NCBI GenBank assembly: GCA_023229175.1 | Contig: JALNZV010000022.1 | Span: 1 to 30,288 of the forward strand | Source of the DNA: Tissierellaceae bacterium | Lineage (GTDB): Bacteria; Bacillota; Clostridia; Tissierellales; Tissierellaceae | Reading direction: 5' to 3' | DNA: 30,288 nt | The notes under the pieces: generated by a model | The model's input: the letters and a program-made list of their open reading frames with translations, nothing else | Databases searched by the model: none | What the model was told of the DNA's origin: nothing | Made by a program: the position numbers and the translations under genes | Shown: positions 7,776 through 15,418 of the stretch, in pieces | Numbering within the stretch: the first letter of the stretch is position 1 | How the letters are laid out: every line of letters begins with the position of its first letter

Positions 7776-8066
7776 TTATAGTATAGATATTTTAACTTCT
7801 GTACCATCGCCAGTGGAAATATCCACTAAATCAAATCTACCGCATGACCTTAAAGTATTAAATAATTCATTGATACTTTTGCTGTCTAATTCCTTTAATA
7901 TAAACTTAGCATCTTCATCTAAATCCCCTGCATACCTTAAAAAGACAGGTTTGAATAGAAAGGCGAAATTTACCAAAGAAATAATAATCCAAAAGGGTAT
8001 GCTGGGCAGCCTTAGTCTAAAATTGCTTTTATTATCTATGACTTTAATTTTTATTCTATTGGCCAT
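7776..8066 (-). CDS. Small membrane protein related to its SHOCT-like neighbour
   Basis: A 96-residue protein of unknown function. One hydrophobic segment, about residues 22-45 (PSIPFWIIISLVNFAFLF), suggests one membrane span. The last 40 residues, NELFNTLRSCGRFDLVDIS then GDGTEVKISIL, align by eye with the end of the protein that starts at 7375 (EEIFAAIKSGATGKIVDVD, EDGTKVEIVIE). It looks like a membrane-tethered paralogue of that domain. GGAG lies eight bases before the ATG. It is the first gene of the unit, with 15 bases to the DUF2089 gene. Confidence 0.7.
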   Translation of the reverse strand: MANRIKIKVIDNKSNFRLRLPSIPFWIIISLVNFAFLFKPVFLRYAGDLDEDAKFILKELDSKSINELFNTLRSCGRFDLVDISTGDGTEVKISIL

Positions 8067-8099
8067 GGGATCACTCCATTTATTTTTAATTTCAATCCT

Positions 8100-8184
8100 T
8101 TAAGGACATAATAATACATATTATTAATAATGTCAATATAAATATTAAAATAATTAATATATTTATTAATATAATTAAGGACAT
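8100..8184. repeat. Direct repeat TTAAGGACAT in a divergent intergenic region
   Basis: Two exact 10-bp copies, at 8100-8109 and 8175-8184, lie in a very AT-rich gap between divergent transcripts. They may be operators for the DUF2089 helix-turn-helix protein. The 75-base centre-to-centre spacing is close to seven helical turns, so both copies would face the same side. Confidence 0.4.
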
Positions 8185-8278
8185 TACAAATCTTTAAAAG
8201 TTAATGATAAAAATTCTTCAATATTTATTAAACTATTATGATATAATAAGGTTCAGGATAAAAGCAGGAGAGATGAAT

Positions 8279-9364
8279 GTGAAAAGGGATAGAAAAAGCA
8301 AAGGAAAGAGATTAAAGATACTGTTATTTATTGCTTTGGCTGTGGCAATCATCCTAATAGGAAAGGACAATAAACTGGGAGCCTTTTCTTTTGTGAATCA
8401 ATTTTTAACCACGGAAAAATCTATGAAAATCAAGTATTTTATTGAAGACGAAAACATTTTAGATGTAAAAGTATACGATGAAAACATAGCAAAGTGGAAA
8501 AACAATAAATTGTCTTTCCTAAGGTCCAATGGAAATATAATAGTGGAAAAAGAATTTAATTTTTCAGATCCGGGGATATTTTATGGCAACAGGTATATCT
8601 ATGTATTTGACCGGGATACAGGAAATATATATATCCTCGATAAAAAAGGGGAAACTGTAAATAGGCTGCACCTAGATAAACAAATCTTCAATATAAAAGA
8701 AAGCGGAAATAATTTACTTTACCATATCAAGGCAGAAGGTTCTGAAATTGTAGGCGTACTGGATAAGGATGGGGTATTGATAGGCAACTATACTTATGAG
8801 AATGAGAATATCCTTACCTATGCCTCAAGTACTGACGGGGAACTAAATGCTTTAGGCCTATTGGATATAAGTGACGGCAGCATAGGTTCTAAAATAGACA
8901 TATACGGGGAGGTAAATAAAAAAATCAAATCTATTTTTATAGAGGGCGAGCTAATATTGCATATAGGATTTACTTCAAATAATGAATTAATTGCACTTAC
9001 AGATAGAAACCTTTATTTTACCAAAGATGGAAGTATAATGTGGAAAAAGCAATACGATTTAATAAAAGATATTTACGTAGGGGAAGAAAGGATATATATA
9101 CTATATAGCAACTATCTGGAGATTATGGACTATGGGGGAAGGGTTGAAAGCAAGATTAGCTTTGGTCAGGATTACAATAAAATATCCATATTAAAAGACA
9201 GGCTCGTGTTAAATGGCAGTAGCCAGTTGGTTGTCATGGATAAGGACAAACAAATATTAAAGCACAGCGAGGCCATAATTAAGGCCTTTCAAGGGAAAAA
9301 CAGCATAGTACTCTGGACTCCAGAAGGAATAAAAGTATACGATATCGTAAATAAAACGGAATAG
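8279..9364 (+). CDS. Membrane-anchored propeller-like protein of unknown function (DUF5711-like)
   Basis: A 361-residue protein with a basic N-terminus (KRDRKSKGKRLK) and one membrane span (ILLFIALAVAIILIG, about residues 13-30), followed by an extracytoplasmic region. That region repeats short blocks of the kind seen in beta-propellers, such as NIYILDKKGETVNRLHL, VGVLDKDGVLIGNY, LYFTKDGSIMWKKQY and LEIMDYGGRVESKI. This resembles DUF5711 proteins of Clostridia; function unknown. The start is unsure: AGGAG at 8266-8270 fits GTG at 8279 (eight bases) better than ATG at 8273 (two bases). It sits alone, divergent from the DUF2089 unit and 173 bases before yedF. Confidence 0.72.
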   Translation: MKRDRKSKGKRLKILLFIALAVAIILIGKDNKLGAFSFVNQFLTTEKSMKIKYFIEDENILDVKVYDENIAKWKNNKLSFLRSNGNIIVEKEFNFSDPGIFYGNRYIYVFDRDTGNIYILDKKGETVNRLHLDKQIFNIKESGNNLLYHIKAEGSEIVGVLDKDGVLIGNYTYENENILTYASSTDGELNALGLLDISDGSIGSKIDIYGEVNKKIKSIFIEGELILHIGFTSNNELIALTDRNLYFTKDGSIMWKKQYDLIKDIYVGEERIYILYSNYLEIMDYGGRVESKISFGQDYNKISILKDRLVLNGSSQLVVMDKDKQILKHSEAIIKAFQGKNSIVLWTPEGIKVYDIVNKTE

Positions 9365-9537
9365 TATAAATAATGCTTATAGCAATGTGCCAACCTATAA
9401 AATATATCTATATATCGAAGAATTAGATGCAAAGATATTATAATATTTATAGAACAATTACAACATTGATAAATTGATTTAAACAGTTTATGAATATGGT
9501 AATAGTGCTAATTATAATAATTTTAGGAGGAATTACA

Positions 9538-10182
9538 ATGAAAATAGAAGTAGATGCAAGGAAAGAGGCCTGCCCTAGACCAGTTATCAGAACAAAAAAA
9601 GAGCTAGAAAGCATACAAGATGGTATAGTAACCACAATAGTAGACAATGAAGCTGCAAAAGATAACGTATCAAAATTAGCTATATCCCTGGGATACAGCT
9701 TTATAATAGATAAGGGAGAAGAAGATAGTGAATACTATATCCACATCACCAAGGGAAATGTAAATGATATGGAGGTAAAAAAGGACATTGCTCATGATAT
9801 GGATCAAGACCATAATTTAACAATACCTAAACTAGATTCGACAAGGGGCTTGACCATAGCAATTGGCTCCAATAAAATGGGAAATGGAGAGGAAGAACTA
9901 GGTAAGATACTGATGAAGTCCTTTATATATACAGTAAGAGAAACTACACCTTTTCCCAATACAATAGTGTTCTATAATTCAGGGGTCTATTTGACATGTG
10001 AAGGTTCTGAAGTCTTAGACGACCTAAAGGGTCTGGTAGAAGAGGGGGTAGAAATTATTTCCTGTGGAGCATGTCTTGACTATTATCATTTACAAGATAA
10101 AATACAAGTAGGTGAGGTCGGGAATATGTACCTAATATATGAGAAAATGAAAAATGCAAACAACACGATAACTTTAGGATAG
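9538..10182 (+). CDS. yedF: Selenium metabolism protein YedF
   Basis: A 214-residue two-domain protein. Residues 1-75 form a TusA/SirA-like domain with the sulfur-carrier motif C12-P-R-P. After a linker, residues 100-205 form a DsrE-like domain ending with C176-G-A-C179. This architecture is that of YedF, which in bacteria co-occurs with selenium use; the cysteines may carry persulfide or selenopersulfide. AGGAGG precedes the ATG at 9538. It heads a run with DUF3343, mscS and DUF951, with gaps of fewer than 10 bases. Its presence fits the selenoprotein grdH in this window. The biochemical role is not settled. Confidence 0.88.
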   Translation: MKIEVDARKEACPRPVIRTKKELESIQDGIVTTIVDNEAAKDNVSKLAISLGYSFIIDKGEEDSEYYIHITKGNVNDMEVKKDIAHDMDQDHNLTIPKLDSTRGLTIAIGSNKMGNGEEELGKILMKSFIYTVRETTPFPNTIVFYNSGVYLTCEGSEVLDDLKGLVEEGVEIISCGACLDYYHLQDKIQVGEVGNMYLIYEKMKNANNTITLG

Positions 10183-10191
10183 GAGATATAA

Positions 10192-10458
10192 ATGAATACA
10201 GAAGTATATGGCGTCATAGTATTTAAATCAACCCATTATACAATACAAGCAGAGAATATATTGAGGGAAAAGGACATTGGATTTAAGACCATTCCCACCC
10301 CAAGAGAAATCTCCCTAAGTTGTGGTTTAGCAATCCTCGTCACCATGGACGATTTAGAGATAATAAAAGATATGATGTATAAGGGTGAAATAAACGTATT
10401 AAATTTATATAAGTATATAAGGGATGGAAAGAAAAATCAGTACGAAAAGATAATTTAG
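10192..10458 (+). CDS. DUF3343 putative Se/S carrier-like protein
   Basis: An 88-residue protein matching the DUF3343 pattern: an N-terminal strand YGVIVFKSTHYTIQAE, the segment IPTPREISLSCGLAI with a single conserved cysteine at residue 44, and a short helical end. The family is annotated as a putative selenium or sulfur carrier, because of its fold and its neighbours. It follows yedF by nine bases with AGGAG as its ribosome binding site and precedes mscS by eight. The pair YedF-DUF3343 strengthens the selenium reading. Confidence 0.85.
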   Translation: MNTEVYGVIVFKSTHYTIQAENILREKDIGFKTIPTPREISLSCGLAILVTMDDLEIIKDMMYKGEINVLNLYKYIRDGKKNQYEKII

Positions 10459-10466
10459 GTGATAAA

Positions 10467-11324
10467 ATGAGAAGGATTGAGGATTTAGTTAATATTTATT
10501 TAAAGGACGTAAGCGGCAACTTAAACATCCTTGGCAAGGGAATTAAAATTGCAATAATTCTATTGGCTGCGAAGGTAATTTCATCTTTGACCAACAGGAT
10601 TATAGATAGAGCCCTACTAAATAGAAAGGAGAGTAATTTCTTTTCAGTAAGCAAAAGGGCCCATACCATAGGCGAACTGTTGAAAAAGGTGGTAAGGTAT
10701 GCACTGTACTTTATAGCAGTCATATCCATTCTAGATATATTCAATATAAATACCACGTCAATTTTAGCTACAGCGGGTATAGGAGGTTTAGCCATAGGAT
10801 TTGGAGCCCAATCTTTGGTGAAGGACGTAATTACTGGATTTTTCATATTTATAGAGGACCAATATGCAGTAGGAGATTATATAAAATTAGACTCCCTAGA
10901 GGGTACAGTAGAGGAAATGGGACTTAGGGTTACTAAACTTAGGGCATTTTCAGGAGAACTTCATATAATACCCAATGGAAAAATTCAAGTGGTGACAAAT
11001 AGCACTAGAGGTGCCATGAGGGCCCTTGTGGTCATATCAGCTCCCTATGAGGAAGATGCAGATAAAGTAATAGATATATTGGAAGAAGTTTGCCAGGATA
11101 TTAAGTCCGCAAACGATGCAGTATTGGAAGGGCCTACGGTCTTGGGTATTACAGATTTGGCAGAGGATTATATATCCATCACCATAGTGGCAAAGACAAA
11201 GCCCATGAGCCAGTGGTCAGTAGAGAGGGAGATACGAAAAAAAGCCAAAGAGGCTTTTAATAGGGAAAATATTGAAATCCCTTATAGAAAGGTTGTAATA
11301 TTTGGAGGTAATGAAGATGCTTAA
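10467..11324 (+). CDS. Small-conductance mechanosensitive channel, MscS family
   Basis: A 285-residue membrane channel. Three hydrophobic segments lie in the first 130 residues; the third is the Gly/Ala-rich pore helix (TSILATAGIGGLAIGFGAQS), then LVKDVITGFFIFIEDQYAVGDYI, the MscS hallmark. The cytoplasmic beta domain (LEGTVEEMGLRVTKLRA, IPNGKIQVVTNSTRG) and C-terminal alpha/beta domain follow. It would release solutes on osmotic downshock. AGGTGA precedes the ATG, and the end overlaps the DUF951 gene by eight bases. The cell also imports betaine, but a functional link is speculative. Confidence 0.95.
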   Translation: MRRIEDLVNIYLKDVSGNLNILGKGIKIAIILLAAKVISSLTNRIIDRALLNRKESNFFSVSKRAHTIGELLKKVVRYALYFIAVISILDIFNINTTSILATAGIGGLAIGFGAQSLVKDVITGFFIFIEDQYAVGDYIKLDSLEGTVEEMGLRVTKLRAFSGELHIIPNGKIQVVTNSTRGAMRALVVISAPYEEDADKVIDILEEVCQDIKSANDAVLEGPTVLGITDLAEDYISITIVAKTKPMSQWSVEREIRKKAKEAFNRENIEIPYRKVVIFGGNEDA

Positions 11325-11547
11325 TTACGAAATGGGAGATACTGTAGCACTAAAGAAAGGCCATCCCTGTGGAGAAAATAAATGGGAAATACTGAGGACA
11401 GGGGCTGACATTAAACTTAAATGCTTAGGATGTGACAGACAGATTTGGCTAACTAGAATAGAATTTGAAAAGAGAGTTAGAAAGATTCTCGTGGAAGATA
11501 AATGGATTAGCATAGTAAATTACAAGGGAAGGGAAGCTGAAAAATAG
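11317..11547 (+). CDS. DUF951 domain protein
   Basis: A 76-residue basic protein with the DUF951 pattern: YEMGDTVALKKGHPCG, then WEILRTGADIKLKCLGCDR and a helical end IEFEKRVRKI. Cysteines in HPCG and CLGC may bind a metal. The ATG at 11317 was chosen because GGAGGT ends seven bases upstream, inside the end of mscS; an ATG at 11311 is too close. Members of the family commonly lie next to mscS and ahead of rpsF or replication genes in Clostridia. Function unknown. Confidence 0.85.
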   Translation: MLNYEMGDTVALKKGHPCGENKWEILRTGADIKLKCLGCDRQIWLTRIEFEKRVRKILVEDKWISIVNYKGREAEK

Positions 11548-11556
11548 CTTCCCTTT
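11529..11556 (+). terminator. Terminator of the yedF-DUF951 unit
   Basis: AAGGGAAGCT pairs with AGCTTCCCTT around the loop GAAAAAT. It overlaps the DUF951 stop codon. The T run is short (TTTGATGTATTTT), so ending may be partial. Confidence 0.65.
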
Positions 11557-11708
11557 GATGTATTTTAAACAAAGTCTAAATATTCTAAAAAGATTTACTT
11601 CTTTATTTAAGAGTTAAATTGCATTTAAATATTAGACAATTATCATATTAAATAGTAAACTATAGGTAGAGTAATAAATAGGAGTATAAATATTTTGGAG
11701 GTGCGAAA

Positions 11709-12893
11709 ATGTCATTAAACTATGCAAAGCGTATGGACAATATTAAGGCTTCAGAAATCAGGGAATTGTTAAAATTGACACAACAGCCTAACATTATATC
11801 TTTTGCCGGCGGTATGCCTGCTTCAGAATCTTTTCCATTGGAAGAACTATTAAAAATTAATAAAGATGTCCTAGAAAATCAAGGAACTGTTGCTTTACAA
11901 TATGGTCCAACTGAAGGCTATGCTCCTTTAAGAGAAGCTATAGCAAAGAGATTGGAAAAGCTTAGCGTAAAAGCAGAGGCAGATAATGTACTAATCACAA
12001 GTGGATCACAACAAGGACTGGATTTTGCAGCTAAGATATTCATAAACCCAGGAGATGTAATAGTTTGTGAAAGCCCTACTTATCTAGGTGCAATCAATGC
12101 TTTCAAAGCTTATGAGCCCAAATTTGTTGAAGTGCCAACAGATGACGACGGCATGGATATGGAAGAACTAGATAGAGTTTTAAGCAGCAATGAAAACGTT
12201 AAATTTATTTACGTAATACCAGATTTTCAAAATCCATCAGGTAAGACTTGGTCAGTAGAAAGAAGAAAGAAGCTTGTAGAACTAGGCAACAAATACAATG
12301 TGGCAATTATAGAAGATAACCCCTATGGCGAATTGAGATTTGAAGGCGAAATTTTACCAGCCATTAAGCACTACGATACAGAAGGCAGGGTAGCATTCTT
12401 AGGCACATTCTCTAAGATATTCTCACCAGGCGTAAGGCTTGGATGGGTAGTTGCTGAAGAAGAATTTCTAAATAAATTTATACTTGTTAAACAAGGTGCA
12501 GACCTACAGTCCAGTACCATATCTCAATTAGAGCTAGCTAGATTTTTAGAGCTATACGATATGGATGCACATATTCAAAAAATAATCGACCTATACAGAG
12601 TTAGAAGAGATGTAATGCTTAAAACCATGGAAGAGGAATTTCCTAAGGAAGTAAAATACACCTATCCAAACGGTGGACTATTTACATGGGTAGTATTGCC
12701 AGAGTATATGAATGCTAGAGAATTGGCCATAAAGGCACTAGAAAAGAACGTCGCCTATGTACCAGGTGGTTCATTCTATCCAAATGGGGGCAATGAGAAC
12801 ACCATGAGGCTAAACTATTCAAGCATGAATGAAGAAAAAATTAAAGAAGGTATAAAAAGCCTTGCACAAGTAATTAAAGAAGCACTAAAATAA
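11709..12893 (+). CDS. PLP-dependent aminotransferase, class I/II (2-aminoadipate/aromatic type)
   Basis: A 394-residue fold-type I aminotransferase without a DNA-binding domain. Visible motifs are SFAGGMPASESFP at 31-43, the PLP-binding SGSQQGLD at 98-105, PDFQNPSG at 171-178, EDNPYGELR at 202-210, the Schiff-base lysine K236 in GTFSKIFSPG, and the carboxylate-binding arginine in NTMRLNYS near the end. This pattern fits the LysN/alanine-glyoxylate-like subgroup acting on alpha-aminoadipate, branched or aromatic amino acids. It probably supplies transamination for amino-acid fermentation. GGAGGTG precedes the ATG, and a clear terminator follows, so it is a single-gene unit. The substrate cannot be told. 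Confidence 0.92.
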   Translation: MSLNYAKRMDNIKASEIRELLKLTQQPNIISFAGGMPASESFPLEELLKINKDVLENQGTVALQYGPTEGYAPLREAIAKRLEKLSVKAEADNVLITSGSQQGLDFAAKIFINPGDVIVCESPTYLGAINAFKAYEPKFVEVPTDDDGMDMEELDRVLSSNENVKFIYVIPDFQNPSGKTWSVERRKKLVELGNKYNVAIIEDNPYGELRFEGEILPAIKHYDTEGRVAFLGTFSKIFSPGVRLGWVVAEEEFLNKFILVKQGADLQSSTISQLELARFLELYDMDAHIQKIIDLYRVRRDVMLKTMEEEFPKEVKYTYPNGGLFTWVVLPEYMNARELAIKALEKNVAYVPGGSFYPNGGNENTMRLNYSSMNEEKIKEGIKSLAQVIKEALK

Positions 12894-12894
12894 G

Positions 12895-12924
12895 AAAAAG
12901 CTTAGGATTATCCTAAGCTTTTTC
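12895..12924 (+). terminator. Terminator of the aminotransferase gene
   Basis: AAAAGCTTAGGA pairs with TCCTAAGCTTTT around TTA, followed by a T-rich end. This is a strong rho-independent terminator two bases after the stop codon. Confidence 0.9.
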
Positions 12925-12968
12925 CTTTAAAACAGGGAAAACTATTTAATTTTAGAAGGCCTAAATGC

Positions 12969-12997
12969 TTGCATACTATGCACAATAGTGGTATAAT
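12969..12997 (+). promoter_or_regulatory. Promoter of rpsF-ssb-rpsR
   Basis: TTGCAT (12969-12974) and TATAAT (12992-12997) are 17 bases apart. The expected start point, about 13003-13005, coincides with the first strand of the predicted leader RNA. Confidence 0.8.
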
Positions 12998-13001
12998 ACT
13001 T

Positions 13002-13040
13002 TGGTATCCTTGCTCTACAAAAAGTAGGGCCGATAGTCCA
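13002..13040 (+). promoter_or_regulatory. S6:S18-binding-type leader of rpsF
   Basis: The leader can fold into an outer stem pairing TGGTATC (13002-13008) with GATA...CCA (13032-13040, with GT bulged). An inner stem pairs CTCTAC (13013-13018) with GTAGGG (13024-13029) around AAAAA. The internal loop leaves CCG (13030-13032) on its 3' side, the trinucleotide known from rpsF leaders bound by the S6:S18 complex. It ends just before the ribosome binding site, as expected for feedback control of the operon. Confidence 0.65.
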
Positions 13041-13056
13041 CAAGGAGGTGAAAGAT

Positions 13057-13341
13057 ATGAGAAAGTACGAAGCAATGTTTATATTCTACCCAAATGAAGA
13101 GGAAAAGAGAACTCAGGTAATGGACAGATTCAAAAATGTAATTACAAAGGCTGAGGGAACTGTATCGAACATCGACGAATGGGGAGTTAGAAAACTTGCA
13201 TACCTTATCAACGATATTGGTGAAGGCTATTATGTCCTAATGCACTACGAAGGAACACCTGAAATTACCAAAGAATTAGATAGGGTTGCTAGAATTTCCG
13301 ATAGCCTGATGAGACATATGATTATAAGAGAAGATGAATAA
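13057..13341 (+). CDS. rpsF: 30S ribosomal protein S6
   Basis: 94 residues, the usual length, starting MRKYEAMFIFYPNEEE and containing WGVRKLAYLINDIGEGYYV, both typical of S6. It binds 16S rRNA with S18. The ATG at 13057 has AAGGAGGTG at ideal distance; a GTG nine bases upstream lies inside that site. It is the first gene of rpsF-ssb-rpsR, an order conserved in Firmicutes, and is probably under S6:S18 feedback through the leader. Confidence 0.97.
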   Translation: MRKYEAMFIFYPNEEEKRTQVMDRFKNVITKAEGTVSNIDEWGVRKLAYLINDIGEGYYVLMHYEGTPEITKELDRVARISDSLMRHMIIREDE

Positions 13342-13359
13342 TCTAAGGTGGGTGAAGAT

Positions 13360-13791
13360 ATGAATAATGTAGTATTGATTGGAAGATTGACGAGAGATCC
13401 GGAGTTAAGATATGTACCTGTCACTGGTACACCTGTTGCAAGATTTACATTGGCAGTTGATAAGGGCCTTTCCAAGGAGAAAAAGCTGGAGATGGAGGCT
13501 AGGAATCAACCGACTGCAGACTTTATCAACATCGTAGTATGGGGTAAATCCGCTGAAAATAGTGCAAATTACTTAGCAAAAGGTAGATTAGTAGGAATTC
13601 AAGGAAGAATTCAAACAGGCTCTTATGAAAAAGATGGAATTAGACGTTATACAACGGAAGTTGTGGCTAATCAAGTTGAATTCTTAGAATGGGGAGATAC
13701 AAATAGGTCTCAGGACACCAGTAGCCCCGGCATGGACTTTGGAAATGTAGAAGGCTTCCACCCCACTGACAATGATGACATTCCATTCTAG
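13360..13791 (+). CDS. ssb: Single-stranded DNA-binding protein
   Basis: 143 residues, starting MNNVVLIGRLTRDPELRY, with the OB-fold segments ARFTLAVDK, TADFINIVVWGKSAEN and GRLVGIQGRIQTGSYEKDG. The acidic tail ends in DNDDIPF, the conserved tip that recruits repair and replication partners. The ATG at 13360 has AAGGTGGG seven bases upstream; the GTG at 13348 has no site. It lies 18 bases after rpsF and 15 before rpsR. Confidence 0.97.
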   Translation: MNNVVLIGRLTRDPELRYVPVTGTPVARFTLAVDKGLSKEKKLEMEARNQPTADFINIVVWGKSAENSANYLAKGRLVGIQGRIQTGSYEKDGIRRYTTEVVANQVEFLEWGDTNRSQDTSSPGMDFGNVEGFHPTDNDDIPF

Positions 13792-13806
13792 AAGGAGGGT
13801 AAGAAG

Positions 13807-14031
13807 ATGCAAAGAAGATTTAAACCTAGAAAAAGAGTTTGCAGTTTTTGCGTAGATAAATCTACTAGTATAGATTATAAAGATATAAATAAACTAAAAA
13901 AATATATAACAGAAAGAGGAAAAATTCTTCCTAGAAGAATCTCTGGAAACTGTTCAAAGCACCAAAGAGAACTTACTACAGCAATTAAGCGAGCAAGACA
14001 AGTAGCATTATTACCATATAGTGCAGAATAA
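13807..14031 (+). CDS. rpsR: 30S ribosomal protein S18
   Basis: 74 residues with FKPRKRVCSFCVDKSTSIDY near the start and GNCSKHQRELTTAIKRARQVALLPY at the end, the S18 pattern (this segment is split by the helix turn at KH). The cysteines in CSFC and NCSKH suggest a zinc-binding S18 paralogue type. GAAGGAGGG precedes the ATG. It closes the rpsF operon, just before a terminator. Confidence 0.97.
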   Translation: MQRRFKPRKRVCSFCVDKSTSIDYKDINKLKKYITERGKILPRRISGNCSKHQRELTTAIKRARQVALLPYSAE

Positions 14032-14053
14032 GAGAGGCTACCCTCTCTTTTTT
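14031..14053 (+). terminator. Terminator of the rpsF operon
   Basis: AGAGAGG pairs with CCTCTCT around CTAC, followed by a run of T. It begins at the last base of the rpsR stop codon. Confidence 0.9.
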
Positions 14054-14055
14054 AT

Positions 14056-14084
14056 TTGACTTATAGCATTATACTTTGTATTAT
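14056..14084 (+). promoter_or_regulatory. Promoter of the MazG-like to dnaB unit
   Basis: TTGACT (14056-14061) and TATTAT (14079-14084) are 17 bases apart, directly after the rpsR terminator. This makes a new transcription unit that may run to dnaB. Confidence 0.7.
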
Positions 14085-14121
14085 TTTAATAAGGTAAAAA
14101 TTTAAATGAGGGATGAGAATA

Positions 14122-14442
14122 ATGCAAAATAAAGACATAGATATAATAAAAAACATGAAGACAGTTGAATGGCTTAAGGCTCAACTTTTAAGCTCCATGG
14201 CAAACATCCATATTGCCTTAGCCAATGGAGACGAAAATACAGAGGAAAACTTAGAGGATTTAATTTCCAATGTAATACTGGAGACCCTATTGCTGGGGAG
14301 GAGATTGGGGCTTACTTACGAGGGCATAGAATCTGCCCTAAGAGACAATATCAGATTGAATTTGATTGAAGGCCACAAAATTGAAAAATGGTATGGCGAT
14401 TTAAGTATACTCCTGGAATATATTGATAAAGATAAGAGTTAG
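14122..14442 (+). CDS. MazG-like family protein
   Basis: A 106-residue all-helical protein: WLKAQLLSSMANIHIALANG, then NLEDLISNVILETLLLGRRLG and a final WYGDLSILLEYIDKD. This matches the short MazG-like family found between rpsR and yybS in Clostridia. It lacks an obvious EExxD-type nucleotide pyrophosphohydrolase site, so enzyme activity is doubtful. GAGGGAT seven bases before the ATG at 14122 decides the start; the ATG at 14113 overlaps that site. It is the first gene of the unit. Confidence 0.72.
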   Translation: MQNKDIDIIKNMKTVEWLKAQLLSSMANIHIALANGDENTEENLEDLISNVILETLLLGRRLGLTYEGIESALRDNIRLNLIEGHKIEKWYGDLSILLEYIDKDKS

Positions 14443-14453
14443 GGGTGAAACTT

Positions 14454-15407
14454 TTGGACATTAATGATAAAATTAAAAAAGGAATAATAGAAAGTACGCT
14501 AACTGTGTTTTTCACGGTTTTGTACATGGTATATGGCATCCACTATCTTCCGCTGCTTATGATATTTATCCCCTTGCCTTTCGTAGTCCTAGGGGTTAGA
14601 AACCATATTTCTTACAACATAATTAGCATAGTCTTAGCATCCCTAATTATACAAATGATCCTTGGGAGTACATCGGGGGCTTCCTTGATTTTAAACTTTG
14701 CCCCATTGAGTTTAGCAATCAATTATTTAGTAAATAAGAGAAAAGGTAATTTTGAAACTATTTTAATATCAACTGGAGTATTCTTTTTATCATTTTTAAT
14801 ACTGATATCCTTGGGCAGTAAGGTATCAGATTTTAATCTAACAAATCAGATACAGGAAGTATTGTCTCAGGCTTTAAAATGGCAGATAGAAATATTTCAG
14901 GAAATGGGTATGACTAATTCTCAAATAAATAATCTAAGGGATTCGCTGGAAAGCGAATACAAGATATTTTTAGTTCATATACCTTCATTCTTGATTATAA
15001 TTTCATTTTTAATAACTTATATAAACATATTCTTTAGCACTGCAATACTTAGAAAAATGGGATATGGATTTTTACCAGAGCAAAGGTTTTCCAGATTTAA
15101 GCTCCCTAATAATATTATTTTTGGCATTGGAATTATGTTTCTTTCAGCTTATATTATTAGGGGATTGGGAATAGGATATAGTGAGGCCTTGCTATTAAAC
15201 CTTTCCTTTTTAGCGGGATTTGTGTTTATAGTACAAGGGCTAGCAGTTATAGATTCTTTTTTACTGAAGATAAGGATGAAACTAGGATTTAGAATTCTTA
15301 TTTTAATCTTGACCATAATCTTCATACCAATAAGTGGAATCATATTTTTCCTAGGCCTTTTCGATAGCATCTTTGATCTAAGAAAACTAAGGGGTCAAAA
15401 ATCCTAA
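14454..15407 (+). CDS. YybS-like DUF2232 membrane protein
   Basis: A 317-residue integral membrane protein with about eight hydrophobic segments, no soluble domain, and a large loop near residues 125-170. Its place directly upstream of gdpP and rplI matches YybS/DUF2232 in Firmicutes. Function unknown; some relatives look like ECF-type S components. The start is probably TTG at 14454, with AGGGGTG six bases upstream; GTG at 14445 lies within that site. It follows the MazG-like gene closely and ends 11 bases before gdpP. Confidence 0.82.
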   Translation: MDINDKIKKGIIESTLTVFFTVLYMVYGIHYLPLLMIFIPLPFVVLGVRNHISYNIISIVLASLIIQMILGSTSGASLILNFAPLSLAINYLVNKRKGNFETILISTGVFFLSFLILISLGSKVSDFNLTNQIQEVLSQALKWQIEIFQEMGMTNSQINNLRDSLESEYKIFLVHIPSFLIIISFLITYINIFFSTAILRKMGYGFLPEQRFSRFKLPNNIIFGIGIMFLSAYIIRGLGIGYSEALLLNLSFLAGFVFIVQGLAVIDSFLLKIRMKLGFRILILILTIIFIPISGIIFFLGLFDSIFDLRKLRGQKS

Positions 15408-15418
15408 GGGGGATAAAT

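Noticed and set aside
14122..14442. Active MazG-type nucleotide pyrophosphohydrolase, possibly a toxin-antitoxin or defence gene.
   Set aside because: The EExxE/ExxD metal-binding signature is not visible, and the position between rpsR and yybS is ordinary for this family.
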